Of a stretch of DNA of 64,000 nucleotides, positions 44,123 through 53,726 are shown one piece after another. Under the pieces are notes generated by a model, which did no database searches, was not told the DNA's origin, and worked only from the letters and a program-made list of their open reading frames with translations. The stretch covers positions 60,853-124,852 of the forward strand of contig JANRJM010000003.1 in assembly GCA_033763975.1 (NCBI GenBank), given 5' to 3'. The first letter of the stretch is position 1. Each line of letters opens with the position of its first letter. The translations under genes were made by a program, and so were the position numbers. Source of the DNA: Planctomycetota bacterium (lineage in GTDB: Bacteria; Planctomycetota; Phycisphaerae; Phycisphaerales; UBA1924).

Positions 44123-44788
44123 TCACGGGGGCACGATCCACGTCAGGCGCGTGATCTCCGTCGCCTGCGTCTCGCCCAGCGCCTGGTAGGTGACGACCAC
44201 GGTCACGCGGAGCGGGAAGCCGTCCACCCCGACGGAGGGCCACTGCCCGCTCGCCGCCTGCTGGTACGAGTCCGCACGCGCCTGCGAGAAGTTGTACGGA
44301 TCGACCTTCTCGACGGTCACGGCCTGTCGCCAGCCCACGAGCGGGACGAGCTGCCCCTCGTCCGTGCGGGGCGAGCCGTCCAGCTCCAGTTCGGGGACGA
44401 TCTCGCCCAGGGCGTCGACCGGCCCGGGGAACGTGCCCCCCAGCCCGAACGACATCCCGTCCAGATCGTCCAGGTCGTCCAGATCATCGATGGTCGTCTC
44501 GTTCGACTCGATCCCCCACCCCTGCAGCGTCGTGCCGTTGACCAGCACCAGCCCGGTCACCGGGTCGTGCCGGCTCATGCGGCGCGTCATCTCCCGCACC
44601 TCGTTCGCCAGCAGCATGCCGGTGGCGGCCTGGCTGGACCAGGTGTTCGACCGCGTGAACGCGGACTGCGCATCGACGAACGCGAGCACACCCAGCGCGA
44701 TGATGATGAGGGCCATCATCGACTCCAGGAGCGTGAACCCCCGGCGTCGACCCCCCACCCCCGAGAACCGCCTGCGCGACGAGACCAT
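44123..44788 (-). CDS. Prepilin-type protein (PilV/GspI-like)
   Basis: A 221-residue protein. The leader is RRRGFTLLESMMALIIIALG (prepilin cleavage before Phe, Glu at +5), followed by VLAFVDAQSAFTRSNTWSSQ. This fits PilV/GspI-type minor pilins. The middle contains the acidic repeat IDDLDDLDDLDG, encoded by a 9-bp DNA repeat near 44460-44490. ATG 44788 has GGGAGG 4-5 nt upstream. It lies 41 bp after the PilC/GspF gene and 65 bp before the PilX-like gene. Confidence 0.85.
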   Translation of the reverse strand: MVSSRRRFSGVGGRRRGFTLLESMMALIIIALGVLAFVDAQSAFTRSNTWSSQAATGMLLANEVREMTRRMSRHDPVTGLVLVNGTTLQGWGIESNETTIDDLDDLDDLDGMSFGLGGTFPGPVDALGEIVPELELDGSPRTDEGQLVPLVGWRQAVTVEKVDPYNFSQARADSYQQAASGQWPSVGVDGFPLRVTVVVTYQALGETQATEITRLTWIVPP

Positions 44789-44829
44789 GCCGCCTCCCGG
44801 GGGCACACCGCCCCCGGGTACTGTGTCGT

Positions 44830-46056
44830 TCACTTGACGATCTGGCTCATCTTGAAGATCGGCAGGATGATCGCCATCGCGATGAATCCAACGACTGTGC
44901 CCATCATGAGGATCATGATGGGCTCGATCATGCCGGTAACCGCCTTGATGTGGTCCTTGAGCTGCTTGGCGTAGTAGGTCGCGATCTCGTCGAGCACCTC
45001 GCCCAGCTTTCCGGACTCTTCCCCCGCCGCGATCATCTGCACCACCGCGCGCGGGAGCACCTCGGCCTGCATGAGCGGCTGGGTGACCTTCTTGCCCTGC
45101 TTCACGCTCGCGTGCACCTTGCGCCACAGCCCCCGGAAGATCTGGTTGCCCGAGATGTCCCCGGTGATCGCGATGGTGTCCAGCATCGGCACGCCCGCGT
45201 TGATGAGCTGCCCCATGGTCTGCAACGAGCGCGAGATGTACAGCGACCGGAACATCGTCCGCACGATCGGGATGCCCAGCTTCAGCCGGTCGACCCAGAA
45301 CGAGCCGACCTCCGTCTTGCAGAAGGCGTACAGGCCCCCGAAGAGCGCCGCCACACCGCCCAGCAGCAGGTACCAGTTCGTCACCATGAAGTTCGACAGC
45401 CCGAGCAGGAACTTCGTCGCCCACGGGAGCACGTCCTCCTTGCCCTGGAAGACCGCCGCGAACTTCGGCAGCACGAACGTCAGCAGGAACACGGTGACGC
45501 AGACGGCCAGCCCGCCGATGATCGCCGGGTAGATCGCCGCCCCCACCACCATCTTGCGCGTCTCGATCTGCTGCGTGATGTACCCCGCGATGCGGTCCAG
45601 CATGCGGCTGAACGACCCGGACATCTCGCTCGCGCGCACCATGTTCACGTACAGCGGGTTGAACAGCTTGGGGTGCTTCGCGATCGCCTCGCTGAACTGC
45701 TTGCCCCCCTCCACGTCCTGGCGCAGCTGCTGCACCACCTTCTTGAACCCCACGTGCTGCGTCTGCTCCGCGATCCCCTCGAGGGCCGCACGCAGGTTGA
45801 TGCCCGCCCGCACCATCACCGCCAGCTGCGTCGTGAAGTCCAGCACGTGCTTCTGCGTCGGCGTGCCGGCGTTCAGCTCCTTCAGCTTCGCCTGCAGCCC
45901 CGCGCCGCCCAGCCCGCTCGACTGCACGCTCAGCGACAGCACGTGCGCGCCCTGGTTCCGCAGGATCGCCGCCGCGGTCGTCGCGTTGTCGGCCGCGATC
46001 ACCCCCGCCTGCACCTGCCCCGCGCTCGTTCGAACCTGGTATCGGTAGTTCGGCAT
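44830..46056 (-). CDS. pilC: Type II secretion/type IV pilus inner-membrane platform protein (GspF/PilC)
   Basis: A 408-residue membrane protein on which the pilus motor acts. Two T2SSF domains: the first begins at FTTQLAVMVRAGINLRAALE near residue 70, with LRQDVEGGKQFSEAIAKHPK; the second begins near residue 270 at FRSLYISRSLQTMGQLINAG. Three membrane helices, near residues 170 (AIYPAIIGGLAVCVTVFLLT), 220 and 380. The N-terminal domain PNYRYQVRTSAGQVQAGVIA is the usual one. Length is standard. It is followed by the prepilin genes and preceded by pilT. No PilB/GspE assembly ATPase is encoded in the window. Confidence 0.94.
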   Translation of the reverse strand: MPNYRYQVRTSAGQVQAGVIAADNATTAAAILRNQGAHVLSLSVQSSGLGGAGLQAKLKELNAGTPTQKHVLDFTTQLAVMVRAGINLRAALEGIAEQTQHVGFKKVVQQLRQDVEGGKQFSEAIAKHPKLFNPLYVNMVRASEMSGSFSRMLDRIAGYITQQIETRKMVVGAAIYPAIIGGLAVCVTVFLLTFVLPKFAAVFQGKEDVLPWATKFLLGLSNFMVTNWYLLLGGVAALFGGLYAFCKTEVGSFWVDRLKLGIPIVRTMFRSLYISRSLQTMGQLINAGVPMLDTIAITGDISGNQIFRGLWRKVHASVKQGKKVTQPLMQAEVLPRAVVQMIAAGEESGKLGEVLDEIATYYAKQLKDHIKAVTGMIEPIMILMMGTVVGFIAMAIILPIFKMSQIVK

Positions 46057-46188
46057 GGCTCATCGGACGTCGAGAGCGCCGGCACGACGATCGGGCGGCG
46101 TCCTGCCGCTCGCCCCACCGTCCCCGCACGCTTCACGCCATCCCGTCCCTCCGTTGCTTGGCTTCGCTCGTCCGTCCTCGACCCCGCG

Positions 46189-47244
46189 CTACGCCGCCAG
46201 CTGACGCTCCAGCTTGTCCGGGTACACCGACTGCGCGATCGCGTCTTCCCGGCTGATGTACCCGTTGAAGTACAGCTCCGCGATGCTGCTGTCCAGGCTG
46301 CACATCCCGATCGCCCGGCTCGTCTCGATCACGTTGGGGATCTCGAACGTCCGCGCCTCGCGGATCAGGTTCCGCACCGCCGGCGTGCACAGCAGCACCT
46401 CCACCGCCGGCACCATGCCCGGGCGGTCCGTCCGCGCGAACAGCGTCTGGCTCAGCACCGCCTGCAGCGTCGCCGCCAGCATCGAGCGGATCTGGTTCTG
46501 CTGCCCGCCCGGGTACATGTCGATGATGCGCTCCACCGTCTGGCTCGCGCTGCACGTGTGCAGGGTGGACAGCACCAGGTGCCCGGTCTCGGCCGCCGAG
46601 ATCGCCAGGGCGGTCGTCTCCAGGTCGCGCATTTCGCCCACCAGGATGATGTCCGGGTCCTGACGCAGCGCGTGCTTGAGCCCGCTCGCGAAGCTCGGCA
46701 TGTCGGCGCCCAGCTCGCGCTGCTCGATCACGCACTCCTTGCTCTCGAAGACGTACTCCACCGGGTCCTCGAGCGTGATGATGTGCTTGCGGTACCGCTG
46801 GTTCATCGCGTCGATCATCGCCGCCAGCGTCGTCGACTTACCCGAGCCCGTGTCGCCCGTGACGAGCACCAGCCCGCGGGGGAGGTACGTGAGACGCGCG
46901 ATGACCTCCGGCAGGCCCAGGTTGGCGAGCGGGGGCACCTTCGTCTTGATCATGCGCATCGCCAGCGCCACCGTGCTGCGCTGCATGTGCCCGTTCACGC
47001 GGTAGCGGGCCAGCCCCTCCGCCTGGAACGAGAAGTCCGCGTCCTTGTTCCGCTCGAACGTCGCCAGCGCCTCGGGCGGGGCCATCTGCTCGAGGTACTT
47101 GCGCACGAGCTCGCGCGTCAGCACCGGCATCTCCAGCGGCGTCATCACCTGGTGGATGCGCACCGTCGGGGGCTGCCCGGCGATCAGGTGCACGTCCGAC
47201 GCGTCCGCCTCGTACGCCGCCTTCAGAATCTTCGTCAGTTCCAC
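46189..47244 (-). CDS. pilT: Pilus retraction ATPase PilT
   Basis: A 351-residue cytoplasmic hexameric ATPase that depolymerises type IV pili. N-terminal ASDVHLIAGQPPTVRIH, Walker A GDTGSGKSTT near residue 131, Asp box ITLEDPVEYVFE, Walker B DIILVGEMRDLET, His box GHLVLSTLHTCSA, and the retraction motif VRNLIREARTFEI (AIRNLIRE-like) near the C-terminus. These mark PilT rather than PilB. I take GTG 47244 (GGGAGG upstream) as the start, since it gives the typical length; TTG 47334 would add 30 Gly-rich residues. First gene of the pilus operon as seen here. Confidence 0.95.
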   Translation of the reverse strand: MELTKILKAAYEADASDVHLIAGQPPTVRIHQVMTPLEMPVLTRELVRKYLEQMAPPEALATFERNKDADFSFQAEGLARYRVNGHMQRSTVALAMRMIKTKVPPLANLGLPEVIARLTYLPRGLVLVTGDTGSGKSTTLAAMIDAMNQRYRKHIITLEDPVEYVFESKECVIEQRELGADMPSFASGLKHALRQDPDIILVGEMRDLETTALAISAAETGHLVLSTLHTCSASQTVERIIDMYPGGQQNQIRSMLAATLQAVLSQTLFARTDRPGMVPAVEVLLCTPAVRNLIREARTFEIPNVIETSRAIGMCSLDSSIAELYFNGYISREDAIAQSVYPDKLERQLAA

Positions 47245-47379
47245 GGTCGGGGGCCCTCCCGCGCGTCCAGCGCCGAACCCCTCATCGGCACCGCCCGCGC
47301 CCGCCTTCACGCCGGGCCCCCACGCGTCCCACAACTTCGCGCCATCGCCCGCGCCGCGACCGACCGATAAGCACGCGCG

Positions 47380-47844
47380 CTACGCCCGGCCCGCCGCCCC
47401 CCGCGCCGCCGCCACCGCCAGCGCGTCGCAGCGTTCGTTCTCGGGGTGCTCGGCGTGCCCGCGGATCCAGTGAAACGCGAGTTCGTGCTCGCCCCGCAGC
47501 CCGTCCAGCTCCTCCCACAGGTCCTGGTTCTTCACGGGCTTCTTGTCCGCCGTCTTCCACCCGCGCCGCTTCCACGCGTCCATCCACTCGTCCAGGCCCT
47601 TGAGCACGTACTGCGAGTCGGAATACAGGTCCACCCGCGACGGACGCGTGAGCGCCCGCAGCCCCTCGATCACGGCGCGCAGTTCCATCCGGTTGTTCGT
47701 CGTGCCCGCCTCGCCCCCGCTGCGCTCTATCTCCGCCCCGCTCGAGGGATGCCGCAGGATGAACGCCCACCCGCCCGGCCCCGGGTTGCCCGAGCAGGCG
47801 CCGTCGGTGTACAGCTCCACATGCGGCCGGCGCGCCCCGCTCAC
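47380..47844 (-). CDS. rnhA: Ribonuclease HI
   Basis: A 154-residue enzyme cutting RNA in RNA-DNA hybrids. Catalytic residues are visible: Asp in [17 protein letters not shown], Glu in [15 protein letters not shown], Asp in [14 protein letters not shown], and Asp in [11 protein letters not shown], with His in [11 protein letters not shown]. The loop [20 protein letters not shown] is the basic handle region of type HI enzymes. The GTG at 47844 overlaps the stop of the glycogen synthase gene (GTGA), so the two are coupled; GTG 47820 is an alternative. Length is standard. Confidence 0.94.
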   Translation of the reverse strand: MSGARRPHVELYTDGACSGNPGPGGWAFILRHPSSGAEIERSGGEAGTTNNRMELRAVIEGLRALTRPSRVDLYSDSQYVLKGLDEWMDAWKRRGWKTADKKPVKNQDLWEELDGLRGEHELAFHWIRGHAEHPENERCDALAVAAARGAAGRA

Positions 47845-49832
47845 GCCCCGGTCCCCTCCCCCGCCGCCTCCGCCCGCTGCGCCAGCACCGACGCCGCCAC
47901 CATCGGCACGCCCTGGTCGGTCCCGCCCAGTTCCAGCGCGTGCTCCGCGTGGAACCGCGCGATCGCCAGGTCGTGCGCCGTGTGGTACGCCTTGCCCAGC
48001 GTGCTCCAGTCGAAGTCCCACGACCGCTTGTCCACCTCGTTGCGCAGCGCGATCCGGTCACGCCGCTCCATGCGGCAGAACTCCACCAGGTACTTCGCCA
48101 GCTCCGCCGCCGACTCGTGATAACCCCGCCCGCGACGACGCACCACCTTCAGCCCGTGCTTCTGGGGCTCGGGCGTCGTGTCCAGCACGTACCGCCCGAA
48201 CCCGGCCAGGTCGCTCGTCACGCTCGGCACGCCCATCGCCGCGCACTCCAGCGGCGTGTACCCCCACGGCTCGTACTGGCTCGGGAACACCCCCAGGTGA
48301 CACCCGCGCACGAACTGGTCGTACTCCATCGCCCACAGCCGGTTGTGCGGCGTGATGAAGTCCGGGTGGTACACCACCTTCACCGGGTCCTCCTCCCGGT
48401 TGAAGAGCTGCAGGTGCCGCAGGTAGTTCAGCACCGGATCGTGCGCCTCGTCCTCCAGGATGTGCGTCACCACCATCGGCAGCCCGCCCTGGCGCAGCGC
48501 GTGCTGCGCCCGCCGGTACCGCAGCAGCCAGTACTCGTCCACCAGGTCGTCCAGGTGCAGCTTTCCCCCGCCCGCCGCCCGCTTGAACAGGCGCTGCTCC
48601 ACCCCGTCCACGATCTTCGCGCAGATGTCGCGCAGCTCGTTCAGCACGCCGCGCTTTTCCATCGCCAGCGGGTTGATGCTCCGCGTCGCGCGCTTGGAGA
48701 TGATGAAGAACACCACCGTCTTGCCCAGGTTCGCGGCGCGCAGCTCGGCGTTGAGCCGCGCCATCGCCTCCAGGCACAGATCAAAGCCCTTGTTCTTGGG
48801 CTCGAACCGCCCGGACGTGAAGAAGTACAGCGTGCGGTCGAGATCGAACTGGTAGCTCGGGAAGAAGTGCCCCATCGTGAACTTGTGGATCTCCTCCTTG
48901 TACTCCCCGTGGAGGCGCTGCTGATCGTGCCCCGCGTTGTACAGCCCGATCGTCAGCCCGTTGGGCGTTACCACGTCCACGGGCCGCCCCAGCAGGTGCG
49001 CGCACTCCTCGCCCGTCACGCTCGACACGGTCGTGAAGACGTGCGCCCCGTGCGCCGCCGCCCGCTCGATGGCGTGCTGCGTCCGCACGTTGTACATCGC
49101 CGCTTCCTGCGCCTGGTCGAGCCACGGCAACTGGTCGTAGAAGTCGTCGCGCGAACTGGCGATGTACCGACCCAGGATCGTCGCGTGCGTCGTGAACACC
49201 GTCGCCACCGGCAGCTTCTGGCGCCGGATCATCGGGATCGCCAGCCCCCCCAGCCACTCGTGGAAGTGCGCCACCAGGGGCTGGTGCCCCACCCGCGTCT
49301 GCGGGCGCTGCTCGCACAGCGCTTCCATCAGCCGGCGCGACGCCTCGGCGAACGTCACCACCATGTCGACCAGCCCGTCGCCCCCGGGCGTCTCGATGCC
49401 GTGCTCCGCCCACAGGTGGTACTTCACCTGCGCCAGCCGCTCCGCCGACAGCCAGTGCTCCAGCAGCAGCACCCGGGGCCGCCCGGGCACCAGCCATCGC
49501 CCGTGACGCACCACCAGGCCCTGCTCGCGCAGGCGTTCGATCGCCCGCTCGATCCACCCCGACGCCCGCGACTCCTCGAACTCCACCTGCGCCCGCGCCG
49601 GCTCGTACGGGCCCACCATGCAGTACCGCTCGCCCCACCGCGCCGTCATCAGCGGCGCCTTGCTCCGCACGACCTGGTAGATGCCCCCCACCTGGTTGCA
49701 CACCTCAGTCGAGAACTCGAACAGCATCGGGCCCGCGGGGGGCCTCGACGCCGACCCGCTCTCCGCCAGCGGGGCGGCCCCGGGGGTGTGGTCCAGGCTC
49801 GCCGGATCGGATTGCAGGCTCCGTTCGCTCAT
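47841..49832 (-). CDS. Glycogen synthase, GT3 type (eukaryote-like)
   Basis: A 663-residue glycosyltransferase, predicted to extend glycogen from UDP-glucose. It is not the bacterial GlgA type. The text [20 protein letters not shown] near residue 40, then [58 protein letters not shown] and the Glu-rich C-terminal [20 protein letters not shown] match GT3 glycogen synthases of animals, fungi and some bacteria. The first 35 residues are a Pro/Ser-rich tail. Start ATG 49832; a TACAGT hexamer lies nine nt upstream. Divergent from purL, with 57 bp between the start codons. Confidence 0.88.
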   Translation of the reverse strand: MSERSLQSDPASLDHTPGAAPLAESGSASRPPAGPMLFEFSTEVCNQVGGIYQVVRSKAPLMTARWGERYCMVGPYEPARAQVEFEESRASGWIERAIERLREQGLVVRHGRWLVPGRPRVLLLEHWLSAERLAQVKYHLWAEHGIETPGGDGLVDMVVTFAEASRRLMEALCEQRPQTRVGHQPLVAHFHEWLGGLAIPMIRRQKLPVATVFTTHATILGRYIASSRDDFYDQLPWLDQAQEAAMYNVRTQHAIERAAAHGAHVFTTVSSVTGEECAHLLGRPVDVVTPNGLTIGLYNAGHDQQRLHGEYKEEIHKFTMGHFFPSYQFDLDRTLYFFTSGRFEPKNKGFDLCLEAMARLNAELRAANLGKTVVFFIISKRATRSINPLAMEKRGVLNELRDICAKIVDGVEQRLFKRAAGGGKLHLDDLVDEYWLLRYRRAQHALRQGGLPMVVTHILEDEAHDPVLNYLRHLQLFNREEDPVKVVYHPDFITPHNRLWAMEYDQFVRGCHLGVFPSQYEPWGYTPLECAAMGVPSVTSDLAGFGRYVLDTTPEPQKHGLKVVRRRGRGYHESAAELAKYLVEFCRMERRDRIALRNEVDKRSWDFDWSTLGKAYHTAHDLAIARFHAEHALELGGTDQGVPMVAASVLAQRAEAAGEGTGA

Positions 49833-49889
49833 GGGGTGCGCACTGTACCCGTGCGCGCACACGCCCGCGTCGTCTCGTACCCTTCGCCC

Positions 49890-52800
49890 GTGACCACCAC
49901 CCTCCTCCGCGTCGAGGTCCGCGTCCGCCCCGGTCTCGCCGACCCCCGCGCCGACACGCTCCGTGCCCGTGCCGCGTCCATCGCGCCCACCCTGATCAGC
50001 GCCCGCACCGCGCGCGTCTACCTCATCGAGGGCGCGCTCTCGCCCGCCGATCAGTCGCGCGTGGTCTCGTCCCTGCTCGCCGACCCCGTCTGCGAGGTCG
50101 CGACCATCGGCGCCGCCCCCGCCGAGGACGCCAGCGTCATCGAGGTCCATCCGCTCCCGGGCGTCATGGACCCCGCCGCCCAATCTGTCCGCGACGCCAT
50201 CCGCGATCTCACCGGCACCGACGTCCGCGTCGCCACCGGCACGCGCTACGACCTGCTGGGCTTCACCCCGGCCGACGCCCGGCGCCTCGCCGAACTCACC
50301 CTCGCCAACCCCGTCATCCACCAGATCACCGACGCGCCGTACCAGCCCGCCCGCCTTCCCGCGGGGACGCCCGCCCCCTTCACGCCCCGCACCGTCGCCC
50401 TCCGCGGGCTCGACGACGACCAGCTCGCCGCCCTCTCGCGGCGTGCGCACCTCTTCCTGAGCGTCGCCGAGATGCGCGCAATCGCCGATCACTTCGACGC
50501 GCTCGGGCGTGACCCCACCGAAATCGAACTCGAGACCCTCGCCCAGACCTGGTCCGAGCACTGCGTGCACAAGACCCTCAAGAGCCGCGTGCTCTACCGC
50601 GAAGCCCCGACCGACGACGGCCCCGACGCGCCAGCCTCGTCCGCCCCCTCGCGTCGACCCCGCGGCGGCCTGGAAATGTCCTTCGAGTTCACGCCCGCCG
50701 GACGCGCCGACGAATCAAGCGCCGACTCCGAAGCGACCTCCGACGACCCGGATGCCACCCTCGAAGATGCCGATGACATCGCCCACCAGCCCGCTCCTCT
50801 CGGCGCCATCGACTGGTCCGATCGCCCCGGCTGCGTGGTCGGCGACGACGGCTCCGTCACCATCGACAACCTCCTGAAGTCCACCGTCGCCGCCGCCACC
50901 CACGAACTCATCGCCGACGGCCTCGACTGGACCCTCTCCGTCTTCACCGACAACTCCGGCGTCGTCGCCTACGACGACGCCCACGGCGTGTGCATCAAGG
51001 TCGAGACCCACAACCGACCCTCCGCGATCGAGCCCTACGGCGGGGCCGCCACCGGCATCGGCGGGTGCATCCGCGACATCATCGGCACCGGCCTGGGCGC
51101 CAAGCCCATCGCCAGCACCGACGTCTTCTGCGTCGCACCCCCCACCCTCGACCCCGCCTCGCTCCCGCCCGGCACGCTCCACCCGCGACGGATTCTCTCC
51201 GAGGTCGTCGCCGGCGTCCGCGACTACGGCAACCGCATGGGCATCCCCACCGTCGCCGGCGCCGTCCACGTCGACCCCCGGTACGTCGGCAACCCCATGG
51301 TCTTCTGCGGGTGCGTCGGGCTCATCCCCCGCACGCTCGTCCGCGGAGCGCCCCGCGCGGGCGACCTCATCGTCGCGCTCGGCGGACGCACCGGCCGCGA
51401 CGGCATCCACGGCGCCACCTTCTCCAGCGCCGAACTCGAGCAGACGCACGCCTCCGAGTTCGGGCACGCCGTCCAGATCGGCAACGCCATCGAGGAAAAA
51501 CGCCTGCTCGACGCCATCCTCCGCGCGCGCGGCTCTCCGACTTCTCCTCTCCCCCCCTCCGGAACTCCGGAACTTTGTCACTCCGAAACTCCTTCTCTTC
51601 CTCACTCCGGAACTGCTTCTCCCCGGAACTCCGGAACTTCTCCTCTCTTCTCCGCCCTCACCGACTGCGGCGCCGGGGGCTTCTCCTCCGCCATCGGCGA
51701 GATGGGCAAGGACCTGGGCGCCACCGTCGACCTCGACGCCGCCCCGCTCAAGTACGACGGCCTCACCTTCACCGAGATCTGGATCAGCGAGGCCCAGGAA
51801 CGCATGATCCTCAGCGTGCCCCCGGAGAACCTCGACGCCCTCCGCGCCATCTGCGACGAGGAACACTGCGAGCTCGCCGTGCTCGGCACGTTCGGCACGC
51901 TCGAGCGCGACCTCGTCCTGCGATTCCGCGGCACCGAGGTCGGGCGACTCTCCATGGACTTCCTGCACGACGGGCTTCCCAGCCCCACGCGCGACGCCGT
52001 GTGGCCTCCCGCCCCCTCCACGCGCCCCGCCCTTCGCCGGACTACGCCCCAACCCGCCGACGCCCTCCGCGCGCTCCTCGCCCACCCCTCCATCGCCAGC
52101 AAGCACTGGATCATCCGCCAGTACGATCACGAGGTGCAGGGCAACACCGTCGTCAAGCCCCTCAGCGGCCCGGGCGGTCGCGGGCCCTCCGACGCCACCG
52201 TCATCGAGGTCGTCCCCGGCTCCAACCAGGGCATCGCCCTCGCCTGCGGCCTGCAGACCGGCATCGGCGATCACGCCCTCGCAGGCGATCCCTATCACAT
52301 GGCCCTCGCCGCCATCGACGAGTGCGTCCGCAACCTCGTCTGCGCCGGCGCCGATCCCAACCGCACCGCCATCCTCGACAACTTCTGCTGGCCCTCGTGC
52401 GACCGCCCCGAGAACATGGGCGCCCTCGTTCGCGCGTGCCTGGGCTGCTACGACGGCGCCAAGGCCTACCGCACGCCCTTCGTCTCCGGCAAGGACTCCC
52501 TCAACAACCAGCTCCGCTACACCGACCCCGCCACCGGTGAGCCCCGCGTCATCGAGATCCCCTACACCCTGCTCATCTCGGGCCTCGCCCGCGTCCGCAA
52601 CGTCTCGCGCTGCGTGACCGTCGACGCCAAGACGCCCGGCAACCTCCTCGTGCTCGTCGGCCCGCGCGCCGGCGCCATGGGCGGCTCGCACTACCAGCAG
52701 GTCTTCGGCGAGGCCTCCGCATCACCCGACGAATCCTGGCGCGCCATCCCCACGGTCGACCTCGCCGTCGGCCCCAAAGCCGCCCGCGCCGTGGCCCAGA

Positions 52801-53234
52801 TGATCACCGACGGGCTCGTCCGCAGCGCGCACGACGTGTCCGACGGCGGGCTGCTCACCTGCGTCGCCGAGATGCTCATCGCCACCACCGGGTCTCGCCC
52901 CGACGCCCCGCCCGCCGAGGGCGCGGGCGAACTCGCCGCGCTCCTCGCCGCCGCCGGCACCGCGCTCGCGCCCCTCGGCGCCGAACTGACGCTCACCGAC
53001 GACATCCTGGAGCCCGAGCAGCTCGCGTTCTCCGAGGGCCCCTCCCGCTACGTGCTCGAGATCCGTCCCGAGGACCTGCCCCGCGTCAAGACCATCCTCC
53101 GCGACTTCGGGGGCGTGCCCATGCAGCCCATCGGCACGCTCACCGCCTCGGGCCGCCTCGCCTGGAAAGCCCTCGACATCAACGCCAAGGTCGACGACCT
53201 CGCCCAGACCTGGCGTGCCCCGCTCGACTGGTGA
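49890..53234 (+). CDS. purL: Phosphoribosylformylglycinamidine synthase, PurS-PurL fusion
   Basis: A 1114-residue cytoplasmic enzyme for step 4 of purine synthesis. Residues 1-85 look like PurS (RVEVRVRPGLADPRADTLRA). Another PurS-like or linker part follows, then PurL from about residue 190: TWSEHCVHKTLKSR, FTDNSGVVAYDDAHGVC, KVETHNRPSAIEPYGGAATG, LGGRTGRDGIHGATFSS, LTDCGAGGFSSAIGEMGKDL, and in the second half DNFCWPSCDRPENMG and FVSGKDSLNNQL. The glutaminase (PurQ) is not attached. Odd: residues about 547-588 are an unrelated Ser/Thr/Pro-rich insertion with repetitive DNA. GTG 49890 lies six nt after TACCCT with no Shine-Dalgarno, consistent with a leaderless start. Confidence 0.93.
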   Translation: MTTTLLRVEVRVRPGLADPRADTLRARAASIAPTLISARTARVYLIEGALSPADQSRVVSSLLADPVCEVATIGAAPAEDASVIEVHPLPGVMDPAAQSVRDAIRDLTGTDVRVATGTRYDLLGFTPADARRLAELTLANPVIHQITDAPYQPARLPAGTPAPFTPRTVALRGLDDDQLAALSRRAHLFLSVAEMRAIADHFDALGRDPTEIELETLAQTWSEHCVHKTLKSRVLYREAPTDDGPDAPASSAPSRRPRGGLEMSFEFTPAGRADESSADSEATSDDPDATLEDADDIAHQPAPLGAIDWSDRPGCVVGDDGSVTIDNLLKSTVAAATHELIADGLDWTLSVFTDNSGVVAYDDAHGVCIKVETHNRPSAIEPYGGAATGIGGCIRDIIGTGLGAKPIASTDVFCVAPPTLDPASLPPGTLHPRRILSEVVAGVRDYGNRMGIPTVAGAVHVDPRYVGNPMVFCGCVGLIPRTLVRGAPRAGDLIVALGGRTGRDGIHGATFSSAELEQTHASEFGHAVQIGNAIEEKRLLDAILRARGSPTSPLPPSGTPELCHSETPSLPHSGTASPRNSGTSPLFSALTDCGAGGFSSAIGEMGKDLGATVDLDAAPLKYDGLTFTEIWISEAQERMILSVPPENLDALRAICDEEHCELAVLGTFGTLERDLVLRFRGTEVGRLSMDFLHDGLPSPTRDAVWPPAPSTRPALRRTTPQPADALRALLAHPSIASKHWIIRQYDHEVQGNTVVKPLSGPGGRGPSDATVIEVVPGSNQGIALACGLQTGIGDHALAGDPYHMALAAIDECVRNLVCAGADPNRTAILDNFCWPSCDRPENMGALVRACLGCYDGAKAYRTPFVSGKDSLNNQLRYTDPATGEPRVIEIPYTLLISGLARVRNVSRCVTVDAKTPGNLLVLVGPRAGAMGGSHYQQVFGEASASPDESWRAIPTVDLAVGPKAARAVAQMITDGLVRSAHDVSDGGLLTCVAEMLIATTGSRPDAPPAEGAGELAALLAAAGTALAPLGAELTLTDDILEPEQLAFSEGPSRYVLEIRPEDLPRVKTILRDFGGVPMQPIGTLTASGRLAWKALDINAKVDDLAQTWRAPLDW
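51530..51655 (+). repeat. Pyrimidine-rich repetitive insertion inside purL
   Basis: Imperfect units built on ACTCCGGAACT (for example CTCCGGAACTCCGGAACTT, CACTCCGAAACTCCTT, CACTCCGGAACTGCTT) are joined by CT-rich spacers. The base composition is clearly less GC-rich than the flanks. The stretch keeps the purL frame and adds about 42 residues where the family normally has a short connection before the DCGAGG motif. Confidence 0.8.
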
Positions 53235-53327
53235 TGGTCGGGCGTGCGTGCCCGCTGCGGGGCACACCATGCAGCATGGCTGTCGCGGGCGGCCCCGCTC
53301 GGGCTTAGTTCCCAGTATCATCTCCGC

Positions 53328-53666
53328 ATGCCAGACCCCGACCCGCCATCGGCCCCGCCCACCGTGCCCGGCGAACTCCGCGCGCCGCACAACCCGGGCG
53401 TCCTCGACGACTACCACAAGATCGCCGACACCGTCGGGGGCGTCCCCAACCTGCGCGTCAAGGACAACCTCATCCAGACCGCGATCATCATCGGCACGAC
53501 CGTCGTGCTCGGCGGCCTGGGCTACCTCCTCTGCGAGTTCGGCGTCATCGCGGCAGAACCCGGGCTCGGCGCCATCATCGGCGCCGTCGGCGGGCTCGTC
53601 CTCAGCACGCTCCTCAGCGGCTTCGTGCTCATGATCCTCGGCTGGTCCCGCGCGCTTCGCAAGTAA
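53328..53666 (+). CDS. Small two-helix membrane protein, function unknown
   Basis: A 112-residue protein. The first 45 residues are soluble (PGVLDDYHKIADTVGGVPNL). Two membrane helices follow: QTAIIIGTTVVLGGLGYLLC and GLGAIIGAVGGLVLSTLLSG, ending LGWSRALRK. I do not recognise it. The ATG has TATCAT six nt upstream (53316-53321) and no Shine-Dalgarno, so it fits the leaderless pattern. It stands alone between purL and the convergent GNAT-like gene. Confidence 0.75.
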   Translation: MPDPDPPSAPPTVPGELRAPHNPGVLDDYHKIADTVGGVPNLRVKDNLIQTAIIIGTTVVLGGLGYLLCEFGVIAAEPGLGAIIGAVGGLVLSTLLSGFVLMILGWSRALRK

Positions 53667-53726
53667 TAGCCCGGCCTTCAGCTCGGGTCGCAGCTCGAGT
53701 ACCGGTGGCACAGGCGTCCGCGCGCC

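Noticed and set aside
51530..51655. Insertion in purL considered as an insertion sequence
   Set aside because: Too short for a transposase, no terminal inverted repeats or target duplication that I can see, and it keeps the reading frame.
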